A DNA stretch of 8,448 bases from an uncultured Roseburia sp. (GCA_947652855.1 CANTEO010000081.1:1-8448); one strand, 5' to 3'. Shown: positions 1 to 7,359, numbered from the stretch's first letter. Translations and numbers: made by a program. The notes: generated by a model from the letters alone, not told the origin.

Positions 1-135
1 CGCCTCTTCAATTGTCTCCATCTGAGAAGACGGGCATCCAAGACAATGCATTCCTATATTTAACAGAATCGGAGCAATGTTCTCATCAATCTGGAGCAAT
101 TCGCCAATCATTGTAGATTTTGTTACTTGTGCCAT
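1..135 (-). CDS. DUF1858-type (hybrid-cluster-associated redox disulfide) protein, N-terminal part; runs off the left edge
   Basis: The visible 45 residues begin MAQVTKSTMIGELLQIDENI and continue through a GMHCLGCPSS motif with Cys31 and Cys34. This layout, a 'T-x-G-E-L-L' helix followed by a C-x-x-C-P pair after 'GMH', is characteristic of the small DUF1858 / hybrid-cluster-protein-associated redox disulfide family, usually about 65-80 residues, so roughly two thirds is present. The two cysteines are thought to form a redox-active disulfide or bind metal; the biochemical role is not well established. The start is the ATG ending at 135, preceded by AAGGAGG 9 bases upstream. An ATG at 142 is out of frame. 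The gene diverges from a ferredoxin gene, which fits a role in anaerobic redox chemistry, but that link is inference. The 3' end lies outside the window, so full length and any C-terminal fusion are unknown. Confidence 0.8.
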   Translation of the reverse strand, partial: MAQVTKSTMIGELLQIDENIAPILLNIGMHCLGCPSSQMETIEEA

Positions 136-183
136 TTTGCATGACCTCCTTTATTATACTTAGTATTTACTGTTTTCGTGGTT

Positions 184-212
184 ATTATAATATGATTCTT
201 CCATTTATGCAA
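184..212 (-). promoter_or_regulatory. Predicted promoter of the DUF1858 gene
   Basis: On the minus strand a perfect TATAAT (184-189) follows TTGCAT (207-212) with a 17-base spacer. The predicted leader to the start codon at 135 is about 40 bases and includes the AAGGAGG site. A second TATAAT lies directly against the ribosome binding site; transcription from it would begin inside that site, so it is less likely to be used. Confidence 0.55.
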
Positions 213-267
213 TTGTTTCCACATATTTTTACAGTTATTAAAAATATTAGAAAAATGGATTCAGCGC

Positions 268-296
268 TTGTATTCACATACCTTTTGTATTAAAAT
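268..296 (+). promoter_or_regulatory. Predicted promoter of the ferredoxin gene
   Basis: TTGTAT (268-273) and TAAAAT (291-296) are separated by 17 bases, a sigma-A type arrangement. The start point would be near 303, giving a leader of about 45 bases. A perfect 10-base palindrome, GCTTTAAAGC (305-314), sits at the predicted start point and could be an operator or chance in AT-rich DNA. Confidence 0.5.
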
Positions 297-346
297 ATGT
301 CTAGGCTTTAAAGCTTAAAACGAAATACATAAGGAGGATTATACCA

Positions 347-517
347 ATGGCATACGTAATTACAGACGCTTGCGTCAGCTGTGGAACCTGCGAAGGAGAA
401 TGCCCGGTAGGCGCGATCTCCGCTGGTGATGGCAAATACGAAATCAGCGCGGACACTTGCGTAGATTGCGGCACATGCGCAGGCGCCTGCCCAACAGGCG
501 CAATTGAGCAGGGATAA
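347..517 (+). CDS. 2[4Fe-4S] ferredoxin, clostridial type
   Basis: This 56-residue protein is a low-potential electron carrier of the cytoplasm. It holds two complete cluster-binding motifs: Cys9, Cys12, Cys15 and Cys19-Pro20, then Cys38, Cys41, Cys44 and Cys48-Pro49. In clostridial ferredoxins the first three cysteines of one motif and the last of the other bind each cluster. The two halves (V-x-C-G-T-C…CP-x-GAI) show the internal duplication typical of the family, and the length matches the roughly 55-residue clostridial proteins. Partners in anaerobes usually include pyruvate:ferredoxin oxidoreductase, hydrogenase and Rnf; none is in this window. The ATG at 347 has AAGGAGG at 331-337, nine bases upstream. 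The gene appears monocistronic, with its own promoter and a hairpin terminator 17 bases after the stop. Its codons are GC-richer than the flanking AT-rich spacer, as expected for a well-expressed gene. Confidence 0.96.
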   Translation: MAYVITDACVSCGTCEGECPVGAISAGDGKYEISADTCVDCGTCAGACPTGAIEQG

Positions 518-533
518 TGCCCAACTGCAAACA

Positions 534-563
534 AGAAAGCCCCTCACGATGGAGGGGCTTTCT
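534..563. terminator. Bidirectional hairpin terminator between convergent genes
   Basis: A perfect inverted repeat of 12 base pairs (534-545 with 552-563, core GAAAGCCCCTC / GAGGGGCTTTC) surrounds a 6-base loop. It lies 16 bases after the ferredoxin stop (plus strand) and 29 bases after the MerR-like gene stop (minus strand). The AAAG/CTTT ends of the stem supply part of the U-tract. Beyond the stem the minus-strand side (TTGTTTG) is more U-rich than the plus-strand side (GTCTGT). Termination in both directions is inferred. Confidence 0.85.
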
Positions 564-592
564 GTCTGTATTGCGGCTGTGTTCCATAATCC

Positions 593-1210
593 TTATGTAG
601 TCGCTTCTTTTTTTGAGAACAAGCCGCGTGAATCTTTTTTCTTAGCTTTGCCCTTCACTTTTCTGGCGTTTAACTCCCGGATTGCCGCGTCCAGTTTCTT
701 AAACCGTTCTTCTTCCTGCTCATCCTGCTCGCGCATTAAATAGTTCATCTCTTTTAACACGCGGTCGCCGACATTTTCACCGACTTCCCTTCCAAGCTCC
801 TGGTTATTCTCTGCCAGCGCGTCTTTTACAATCCCGCTCATCAATAAGCGGAACTGAGCCATCTTCTCCTCAGCGGACGAATATTTCACAGACTGATTCA
901 CAGCGTTTTTTTCTTGTAATGCAATTGCTTCTGTTTGGCCCTCCACGCCTGCGCCAGTTGCCAAAACAGCGGCCTCCTCGGGGTTTTTCCCATTATGAAT
1001 GACCATTTTAATCGCTTTAAGCTGGTATCCTTGTTCTTTCAGTTCTTTTATCTTAAGGAATTGCTGTATGTTCTCTTTGGTATAATAGCGATGCCCCATC
1101 TCATTGCGTGGAATGTTAAGCTCCAGCTCTTCTTCCCAATAGCGCAGCACGTGCGCTTCAACATTCACAAGACCTGCGGCATCTGAAATCATATAACGTA
1201 GCTTGTCCAA
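593..1210 (-). CDS. MerR-type HTH protein with C-terminal coiled coil
   Basis: The 205-residue product has an N-terminal MerR-like winged helix (about residues 6-72). Visible hallmarks are the 'VEAHVLRYWEEE' helix, the wing 'RNEMGHRYYT' (35-44) and a following 'LKEQGYQLKAIKMVI' helix. There is no classical effector-binding domain or metal-binding cysteine cluster. A low-complexity linker leads to a charged, heptad-like helix (about 137-185, rich in E, R and K) and a very basic tail ending near GLFSKKE. This architecture resembles Bacillus RacA and DUF3967-type MerR-like proteins, some of which bind DNA in chromosome organisation, so it may not be an ordinary transcription factor. The start is TTG at 1210, supported by AGGAAGGAGG eight bases upstream; the next in-frame ATG (codon 7) would remove the start of the HTH. 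It follows dnaB after 84 bases with its own promoter. Function is unproven. Confidence 0.88.
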   Translation of the reverse strand: MDKLRYMISDAAGLVNVEAHVLRYWEEELELNIPRNEMGHRYYTKENIQQFLKIKELKEQGYQLKAIKMVIHNGKNPEEAAVLATGAGVEGQTEAIALQEKNAVNQSVKYSSAEEKMAQFRLLMSGIVKDALAENNQELGREVGENVGDRVLKEMNYLMREQDEQEEERFKKLDAAIRELNARKVKGKAKKKDSRGLFSKKEATT

Positions 1211-1218
1211 ATGAACTG

Positions 1219-1228
1219 CCTCCTTCCT
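1219..1228 (-). promoter_or_regulatory. Ribosome binding site that fixes a TTG start
   Basis: AGGAAGGAGG on the minus strand ends eight bases before the TTG at 1210. This near-perfect spacing supports TTG over the ATG six codons downstream as the start of the MerR-like gene. Confidence 0.75.
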
Positions 1229-1236
1229 CTTTATTC

Positions 1237-1265
1237 ATTATAAAAGAGAATAGAACAATTCGCAA
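1237..1265 (-). promoter_or_regulatory. Predicted promoter of the MerR-like gene
   Basis: TTGCGA (1260-1265) and a perfect TATAAT (1237-1242) are spaced by 17 bases. The element lies wholly in the gap between the dnaB stop and the MerR-like start, so this gene can be expressed apart from the upstream operon. No clear terminator separates it from dnaB, so read-through is also possible. Confidence 0.6.
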
Positions 1266-1294
1266 TGTATTTTGGTCGGGCAGATTCGACGGCG

Positions 1295-2623
1295 TTATTT
1301 TTCCATATTCGCAAATTTGGTATACTGTGGGAGCCATACGAGGTTGATTGTGCCAATCGGGCCATTCCTCTGCTTCGCAATCGTAATTTCCGCTATGTTT
1401 TTCATATCCGAATCTTTATTATAATAATCATCCCGATAGATGAACATGACGACGTCCGCATCCTGCTCGATCGCGCCAGACTCCCTAAGGTCGGAAAGCA
1501 TCGGCCTATGCTCCGGCCTCTGTTCTACCGCGCGGCTAAGCTGCGACAAGGCAATCACCGGCACGTTCAATTCCCTGGCAAGCCCTTTTAGGGACCTGGA
1601 AATCTCCGAAATCTCCTGCTGCCTGGAATCCGACTTTCCGCTGCCCGACATCAACTGCAGATAGTCAATGATAATCAGCTTTAAGTCATGCTCCAGCTTG
1701 AATTTCCTGCATTTGCTCCGCAATTCGGAAATAGAGATGCCCGGCGTGTCGTCAATCAAAAGGCGGGAATTCCCAATCACTCCCGCCCCTTCAATCAGTT
1801 TCTCCCAATCTGAATCCGCCAAATTTCCGGAGCGCAACGCCTGCGCATCCACTCTTGACTCTAAGGAGAACAATCGGTTCACAAGCTGCTCCTTCGCCAT
1901 TTCCAGGCTGAAAATCGCAATTGGCATATCCTCATGGAACGCGACATACTGCGCAATGTTTAAGACAAACGCCGTCTTGCCCATAGAAGGGCGCGCCGCG
2001 ATCAAAATAAAATCAGAAGGCTGCAGGCCAGACATTTTATAGTCCAAATCGACAAATCCGGTGGCGATTCCCGTCACATTCCCCTGCGTCTTCGAGGCAA
2101 GCTCAATTTTTTCTAATACATTTAAAACGATTTCTTTGATTGGGACATATTCCCTTCCGCCCTGATTTTGAAGCAAATTGAAAATTTTCTTTTCCGTCTC
2201 AGCAAGTATCTCTTCCAGATCTCCCTGGGCGGCGTAACATTGGTTTTCAATCTCCTCCGTTATTTTGATCAAACGGCGCAGAACGGATTTATCTTTTACA
2301 ATCTGCGCATAGTACTTAATATTTGTAGAAGTCGGCACTGCGGCTAAAAGCTCCCCCGCAAACTCCAGGCTGCTGACCTCCGCCGGCGCGTTCATAGATT
2401 TCAACTTATCCTGAAGCGTCACAAGATCCACCGGCTCTCCCGCATTGTATAACTCCGCCATTGCCTGATACAAAAGCCCATATTGCGTGTAATAAAAATC
2501 CTCCTGCATAAGCATCTCAGAAGCGACTACAATGGCTTCTTTATCCATAATCATAGATCCGATGACAGACTGCTCCGCCTCCAGGCTGTTTGGCATAATC
2601 CGCTTCACTAACGCTTCTTCCAT
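1295..2623 (-). CDS. dnaB: Replicative DNA helicase DnaB (DnaC in Bacillus nomenclature)
   Basis: The 442-residue product is the hexameric 5'-3' helicase that unwinds DNA at the replication fork and recruits primase. The N-terminal domain (about 10-150) opens with the conserved 'NSLEAEQSVIGSM'. A linker region leads into the RecA-like ATPase domain (about 180-440). Walker A is ARPSMGKTAF at 210-219 (Lys216, Thr217). Walker B is LIIIDYLQL at 316-324 (Asp320). 'SQLSRAVEQR…LSDLRESGAIEQDAD' is the conserved DNA-binding and hexamer-interface region, and 'KQRNGPIGT' near 417-425 carries the arginine-finger-type residue Arg419. The length is normal for Firmicutes and no intein interrupts it. The ATG lies 14 bases after the rplI stop, with a modest site (AGGAAATGGGG) that overlaps that stop codon, so translational coupling is likely. 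Confidence 0.97.
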   Translation of the reverse strand: MEEALVKRIMPNSLEAEQSVIGSMIMDKEAIVVASEMLMQEDFYYTQYGLLYQAMAELYNAGEPVDLVTLQDKLKSMNAPAEVSSLEFAGELLAAVPTSTNIKYYAQIVKDKSVLRRLIKITEEIENQCYAAQGDLEEILAETEKKIFNLLQNQGGREYVPIKEIVLNVLEKIELASKTQGNVTGIATGFVDLDYKMSGLQPSDFILIAARPSMGKTAFVLNIAQYVAFHEDMPIAIFSLEMAKEQLVNRLFSLESRVDAQALRSGNLADSDWEKLIEGAGVIGNSRLLIDDTPGISISELRSKCRKFKLEHDLKLIIIDYLQLMSGSGKSDSRQQEISEISRSLKGLARELNVPVIALSQLSRAVEQRPEHRPMLSDLRESGAIEQDADVVMFIYRDDYYNKDSDMKNIAEITIAKQRNGPIGTINLVWLPQYTKFANMEK

Positions 2624-2637
2624 GAAAACCCCATTTC

Positions 2638-3084
2638 CTATTCTTCGACGACGCTGACTCTTAAAATCCCTGTCACCTTTGAATGCAGGCGAACCGGAAC
2701 CTCATGCACCCCAAGGCTTTTGATGGATTCCTCTAACTGCATTTTTTTCTTGTCTAAATCCAAGCCTAACTGCTGCTTTGCGGCAGCGGAAATTTCTTTT
2801 GTAGAGACAGATCCGAATGTCCTGCCTTCTTTTCCGGTCTTAATTGACACCTCCACCTTTACGCTTTTTAGCTTTTCCGCCATTTCTTCGGCTGCCTTTA
2901 AATTTTCCTCCTCCATTTTTTCCTTATGACGGATCTGAAGCTTTAAGTCATTTAAGTTCTTATTGTTCGCTTCAATCGCCAGTCCCTTTGCAAATAGAAC
3001 ATTTCTCGCATATGCGTCGCTGGCCTTCACCACTTCCCCTTTTTTCCCAAGAGACTTCACGTCTTGCAATAAAATCACTTTCAT
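2638..3084 (-). CDS. rplI: 50S ribosomal protein L9
   Basis: The 148-residue protein has the two-domain L9 form. The N-terminal rRNA-binding domain (1-41) reads MKVILLQDVKSLGKKGEVVK and then AYARNVLFAKGLA, matching the L9 signature except that Ala replaces the usual Gly in 'GYARN'. A long, charged connecting helix (about 42-75) and a C-terminal domain (about 80-148, with KEGRTFGSVS and a final VRLHSKVTGILRV strand) follow. L9 binds 23S rRNA domain V near the base of the L1 stalk and helps restrain frameshifting. Length is typical. The start codon overlaps the gdpP stop in an ATGA arrangement, with AGGAG ten bases upstream inside the last gdpP codons, so the two are translationally coupled. 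Confidence 0.97.
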   Translation of the reverse strand: MKVILLQDVKSLGKKGEVVKASDAYARNVLFAKGLAIEANNKNLNDLKLQIRHKEKMEEENLKAAEEMAEKLKSVKVEVSIKTGKEGRTFGSVSTKEISAAAKQQLGLDLDKKKMQLEESIKSLGVHEVPVRLHSKVTGILRVSVVEE

Positions 3085-5126
3085 ATCTCAATTTCTCCTT
3101 CCTCAAGCATTTTGTCAATTGTTTCATATAACGCGTGCTTCGCTTCGTTCAATGTGCAGTCCTTTAACTGCGCCCCCGCCATATTCAAATGGCCGCCTCC
3201 GCCTAGCCGTTCCATGATTAGCTGGACATTGATTTCGTCAATCGACCTGGAGCTTATGAAAATCTTTCCCTGATACTCTGTCAGCACAAAAGAAGCTTTA
3301 ATGCCAATAATATTTAAAAGCTCATCCGCAGTCTGCGCGCCTACAATAGTGGGGCTGTCCATTTTGCCGGGACAGACAGAAATCGCAAACGCCCCCTTAT
3401 ACACTTCGGCATGGCGGACGACCTCAGCCCTCGCCTTATAAGAGCTCATGTCATTCCGCAGCAGCTTCCTAACCCTCGTCACCTCCGCGCCGCATCTCCT
3501 CAAATAGGCTGCGGCTTCAAATGTGCGCACGCCGGTCTTTGCCATAAAATTATTCGTGTCGATTAGGATGCCCGCATAAATGCAGTCCGCCTCGCTCGGC
3601 TCCAGCTTAATATTCTCTTTAAAATACTGAAGCACCTCCGCGACCATTTCGCACGTGGATGAGGCATACGGCTCAATATATGACAAAATCGGATTTTGAA
3701 TGACTTCGTTGCCCTGCCTGTGATGGTCGAACACCACGACCGCATTCCCCCGTTCCAAAAGCTTAGGGCATTCCGTATAATTGGGACGGTTCGTGTCCAC
3801 TACCATGACAAGCGTATTTCTCGTAATGACCTCCATTGCGCGCTCACTGTTGATAAACAAATCCTCAGGATACCCCTTTTCCGGCAAAAAGCATTCCTTT
3901 AACGGCCGCAGGGAAGACGTCACTTCGTTTAAGACAATCTGAGCCTTTTTATTCAGCACCTTCGCCGCGCAATAAATGCCAATCGCCGCGCCAAAGGAGT
4001 CCGCGTCACTGATGTTATGCCCCATGATGATGACGTTTTCACGGCTTTCCAACGTCTCGCGTAGCGCATGCGCCTTAATCCTCGCCTTGACCCGCGTATT
4101 TTTCTCGACGGTTTTGGATTTTCCTCCATAATAGAAGACTTCCTCTCCCTTGCGCACGACGACCTGATCGCCGCCGCGGCCCAATGCCAGGTCGATCGCC
4201 ATGCGGGAGTATTCATAATTTTTGTTGTACCCGTCCCCATGGATGCCAACCCCAATGCTTAGCGTGACCGCCATCTCATTTCCAACCTTGACGTTTTTGA
4301 CATCTTCAATCAGGCTGAATTTATCTTCTTCCAATTGATTCAAATACTTATATTTAAAGACAATAAAATATTTATCCTTCTCTATTTTACGTACTAAAGC
4401 GTCCACTTTTGAGAAATATTCATTCACCTTCCGGTCAATCAAAGCCGCCAAAAGGGATCGCTTCACATCTTCGATGCTGTCTAACGCCTCCTCATAATTG
4501 TCGATGTACGCCAAGGCGGAAACCAGCTTCTGCTCCTGATTAGCCTGGATGTATTGATTCAGCTTCGTCTCATCAAACAGATAAAATGCGATTAAAGACT
4601 TCTCATCCTCCTCAAGCTCAATCATGCCGCCCTGTTCCATCAGCTCGCCAAAGGAAATGCGCCTTGTCTTGGCCCGAAACATCTTCTCTTCCCATCCAAT
4701 GATAAAATCCGCCGTTTCCTCACTTTGCATCTGCTCCTTGGAAATCATAGGAAAAATGCTGAAAATCGTCTTGTGATAGCCCTTATCTTTTCCTGTGAGC
4801 TTCTCAAATGCATGATTTACCCAAAATATCCTGCCTTCCATGCCCAACAGGGCGTATGGGACTTCAAAATCATCCAGCAATTGCCTTTGAACTGTCGCAT
4901 ACTGCGTGGCAAACTGGATCATCTCTCTTTCCAGAATCGGCTTATTCCAAATATAAAACGTAAAGACATAAATAAAATACAGCAGGGTAAACCCTGTCAA
5001 TACAACAAATGCTTTACGGTCTTCAAAAAAAATTAAAATGTCCAAAACAAACAGCGGGATTAAAAGATACAATGGTGAATAAAGATAATTCCGAAGCTTG
5101 CTTTTTCGTTTTATGCTCTGTTTCAT
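3081..5126 (-). CDS. gdpP: Cyclic-di-AMP phosphodiesterase GdpP (YybT family)
   Basis: The 681-residue membrane protein hydrolyses c-di-AMP to pApA, a second messenger controlling potassium uptake, osmotic balance and wall stress. Two membrane helices lie near 15-34 and 38-60. A PAS-like domain (about 84-140) follows. Next is a degenerate GGDEF domain (about 170-330) in which the expected GGDEF reads EKDKY (249-253), implying no diguanylate cyclase activity. The DHH/DHHA1 phosphodiesterase region runs from about 350 to the end, with metal-site motifs GHNISDADS (369-377; His370, Asp374, Asp376), VVDTN (Asp444), DHH (467-469) and LIDTNN (Asp523), and substrate-binding GGGGH (642-646). Every catalytic motif is intact. 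Length is close to B. subtilis GdpP (about 660). The ATG at 5126 has GGAGG only four bases upstream, a rather tight spacing, but no better start is visible. It opens the conserved gdpP-rplI-dnaB cluster. Confidence 0.96.
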   Translation of the reverse strand: MKQSIKRKSKLRNYLYSPLYLLIPLFVLDILIFFEDRKAFVVLTGFTLLYFIYVFTFYIWNKPILEREMIQFATQYATVQRQLLDDFEVPYALLGMEGRIFWVNHAFEKLTGKDKGYHKTIFSIFPMISKEQMQSEETADFIIGWEEKMFRAKTRRISFGELMEQGGMIELEEDEKSLIAFYLFDETKLNQYIQANQEQKLVSALAYIDNYEEALDSIEDVKRSLLAALIDRKVNEYFSKVDALVRKIEKDKYFIVFKYKYLNQLEEDKFSLIEDVKNVKVGNEMAVTLSIGVGIHGDGYNKNYEYSRMAIDLALGRGGDQVVVRKGEEVFYYGGKSKTVEKNTRVKARIKAHALRETLESRENVIIMGHNISDADSFGAAIGIYCAAKVLNKKAQIVLNEVTSSLRPLKECFLPEKGYPEDLFINSERAMEVITRNTLVMVVDTNRPNYTECPKLLERGNAVVVFDHHRQGNEVIQNPILSYIEPYASSTCEMVAEVLQYFKENIKLEPSEADCIYAGILIDTNNFMAKTGVRTFEAAAYLRRCGAEVTRVRKLLRNDMSSYKARAEVVRHAEVYKGAFAISVCPGKMDSPTIVGAQTADELLNIIGIKASFVLTEYQGKIFISSRSIDEINVQLIMERLGGGGHLNMAGAQLKDCTLNEAKHALYETIDKMLEEGEIEI

Positions 5127-5181
5127 TTCCCCTCCATTATGAAGCCTTCAGGCAACAGGCATAGAATCATAGGCCGCTGCT

Positions 5182-7344
5182 CTATAAATGAAGCACGCGC
5201 TCCTTAATTTCCTGCGTCCTTCCCTGATTCCAAAACTGCGTGCCAATATAGCCGCAAGTGCGCCTGGCCACATTCATTCTGCCCTGATCCTGGCTGCCGC
5301 AATTCGGGCATTCCCATACAAGCTTTCCATGCGCGTCCGTTATGATCTGAATTTCCCCGTCAAACCCACATACTCCGCAATAGTCGCTTTTGGTGTTCAG
5401 CTCCGCATACATAATATTTTCATAAATATGGCGCATCAATGCAAGCGTCGCCGGAAGGTTGTCCTTCATGTCAGGGACTTCCACATAGCTGATCGCCCCA
5501 CCGGGGGAAAGCCGCTGAAACTGCGCCTCGAATTTTAATTTCTCAAACGCATTGATCTCCTCCGTGACATGGACATGATAAGAATTGGTTATGTAATTTT
5601 TATCTGTGACCCCTTCTATGATCCCAAACCTCTTTTGAAGGCTCCGCGCAAATTTATAAGTTGTGGACTCTAACGGCGTCCCATACACAGAATAGTCAAT
5701 CCGCTCCTCTTCCTTCCATCTGGCGCAGGCGTCGTTGAGCCGCTGCATCACGGCAAGCGCAAATGGCGTTGCGGAAGGATCCGTATGGCTTTTTCCCGTC
5801 ATATAGCGGACGCACTCACATAAGCCCGCATACCCAAGCGAGATGGTAGAATACCCATTTTTTAAAAGCCCGTCTATGGTCTCTCCTTTTTTTAACCGCG
5901 CCAGCGCGCCATTCTGCCAAAGGATTGGCGCAATGTCAGACTTTGTCCCCAACAGGCGCATATGCCTCGCAGACAACGCCTTATGGCAAAGCTCAAGGCG
6001 ATCCTCCAGTATCTTCCAAAATTCATCAAAATCTCCCTGGGAGGAGCAGGCCACATCGACAAGGTTGACGGTGCAGACTCCCTGATTGAACCTCCCGTAA
6101 AATTGAAAATGCCCGTCCTCATTTTTATAAACAGTCAGAAAAGAACGGCATCCCATGCAGGTATATACATTTCCCTGCTTTAGCTCCCTCATCACTTTGG
6201 CTGAGATATAATCCGGCACCATGCGCTTTGCGGTGCATTTTGCCGCAAGGCAGGTAATGTCCCAGTATGGGCTGCCCTCGGCGACATTGTCCTCGTCCAG
6301 CACGTAAATAATCTTCGGAAACGCCGGGGCGACATAAACCCCCTGCTCATTTTTCACGCCGAGAATCCGCTGATTTAAGATGGATTTCGCCACCATGGCA
6401 AGGTCGTCCCGCTCCTGCCCTTCCTCTGCCTCATCCAAATACAAAAACAAGGTAATGAACGGAGCCTGTCCGTTCGTCGTCATCAAAGTGACGACTTGAT
6501 ACTGAATCGTCTGAACCCCCTTGTCAATATCCTTTTGAACGCGCTTCTCCGCAATCCGGTTCATCTGCCCTTCCGTCGCCTCAATTCCCGCTTCTGCAAA
6601 CTCCTCCCTTACCTCCTTACGGAACTTCTCCCTGGACGACGCGACAAACCGGGACAGATGATATACGCTGACCGACTGGCCGCCGTATTGGCTGGAGGCC
6701 ACCTGAGCGATAATCTGAGAGGCCACGGTGCAAGCGACAGAAAACGAATTGGGCCTGTCGATTTTCGTTTCACTGATGACGGTGCCATTTTGTAGCATAT
6801 CGTCCAGATTCACCAGACAGCAGTTGTGGATATGCTGAGCAAAATAGTCTGCGTCATGGAAATGAATCAGCCCTTTCTCATGCGCGTCCCATACATCGTC
6901 AGGCAGCAAAAACCGTTTTGTAATATCTTTGCTGACCTCGCCCGCCATATAATCCCTCTGCGTAGAGGCCAAAAGCGGATTCTTATTGGAGTTCTCCTGC
7001 TTCGCCTCTTCATTCTGGCTCTCAATAATTGTCATAATCTGCGCGTCAGTCGTATTGGACTGGCGAACCAGCTGGCGCTTATACCGATATGTGATGTAAG
7101 CCCTGGCTACCTGAAACGCCCCGGCTTTCATAATTTCATCTTCCACCGCGTCTTGTATTTCTTCCACATTCATCGCCCGGATGGACTTTCTGCAGGCTTC
7201 TTCCACATGAAACGCGATTTTTTGTATTTCCTCGGGCTTTAGACGATGGGCCGACTCCACTTCTCTGTTCGCCTTATGGACAGCCGAAATGATTTTTGTA
7301 ATGTCAAATCCCATCTCTTCCCCGGAACGTTTTATAATGTTCAA
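5182..7344 (-). CDS. nrdD: Anaerobic ribonucleoside-triphosphate reductase, class III large subunit
   Basis: The 720-residue glycyl-radical enzyme makes deoxyribonucleoside triphosphates from NTPs without oxygen. An N-terminal ATP-cone (about 1-95, opening MNIIKRSGEEMGFDITKI) is the allosteric activity switch bound by ATP or dATP. The catalytic barrel carries HNCCLVNLDD (Cys175/176) and YTCMGCRSF (Cys396/399), which lie where the family's active-site cysteines are expected. Near the C terminus four cysteines (656, 659, 679, 682) form the structural zinc site, followed by RRTCGYIG, in which Gly698 should carry the radical. Length matches E. coli NrdD (712). The start is TTG at 7344 with TAGGAGG eight bases upstream. 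Activation requires the radical-SAM protein NrdG, often encoded just downstream; here gdpP follows after 55 bases, so nrdG must lie elsewhere. Confidence 0.97.
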   Translation of the reverse strand: MNIIKRSGEEMGFDITKIISAVHKANREVESAHRLKPEEIQKIAFHVEEACRKSIRAMNVEEIQDAVEDEIMKAGAFQVARAYITYRYKRQLVRQSNTTDAQIMTIIESQNEEAKQENSNKNPLLASTQRDYMAGEVSKDITKRFLLPDDVWDAHEKGLIHFHDADYFAQHIHNCCLVNLDDMLQNGTVISETKIDRPNSFSVACTVASQIIAQVASSQYGGQSVSVYHLSRFVASSREKFRKEVREEFAEAGIEATEGQMNRIAEKRVQKDIDKGVQTIQYQVVTLMTTNGQAPFITLFLYLDEAEEGQERDDLAMVAKSILNQRILGVKNEQGVYVAPAFPKIIYVLDEDNVAEGSPYWDITCLAAKCTAKRMVPDYISAKVMRELKQGNVYTCMGCRSFLTVYKNEDGHFQFYGRFNQGVCTVNLVDVACSSQGDFDEFWKILEDRLELCHKALSARHMRLLGTKSDIAPILWQNGALARLKKGETIDGLLKNGYSTISLGYAGLCECVRYMTGKSHTDPSATPFALAVMQRLNDACARWKEEERIDYSVYGTPLESTTYKFARSLQKRFGIIEGVTDKNYITNSYHVHVTEEINAFEKLKFEAQFQRLSPGGAISYVEVPDMKDNLPATLALMRHIYENIMYAELNTKSDYCGVCGFDGEIQIITDAHGKLVWECPNCGSQDQGRMNVARRTCGYIGTQFWNQGRTQEIKERVLHL

Positions 7345-7352
7345 TTTGATTG

Positions 7353-7359
7353 CCTCCTA
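7353..7359 (-). promoter_or_regulatory. Ribosome binding site that fixes the nrdD TTG start
   Basis: TAGGAGG on the minus strand lies eight bases before the TTG at 7344. The next methionine (codon 11) would cut into the ATP-cone and has no comparable site, so TTG is the likely initiator. Confidence 0.75.

Noticed and set aside
301..547. Two open frames on the minus strand opposite the ferredoxin gene (77 and 79 residues)
   Set aside because: They are antisense to a certain ferredoxin and span its ribosome binding site and terminator; their Cys/Ala-rich content is a by-product of the ferredoxin codons.
504..743. Plus-strand frame of 79 residues over the terminator and the end of the MerR-like gene
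   Set aside because: It runs through a terminator hairpin and antisense to a well-supported gene, and has no ribosome binding site.
3563..4255. Minus-strand frames of 60 and 100 residues inside gdpP in another reading frame
   Set aside because: They lie wholly within the intact DHH region of gdpP and have an Arg/Ser/Trp-rich composition typical of an off-frame reading, with no sign of a frameshift in gdpP.
5127..5181. Separate promoter or terminator between nrdD and gdpP
   Set aside because: A CATAAT sequence is too close to the ribosome binding site to serve as a -10, and the GCCT/AGGC pairing is only four bases.
6826..7242. Plus-strand frame of 138 residues antisense to the nrdD N-terminal region
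   Set aside because: It is a long shadow frame over the conserved ATP-cone and catalytic start of nrdD, with no start signals of its own.
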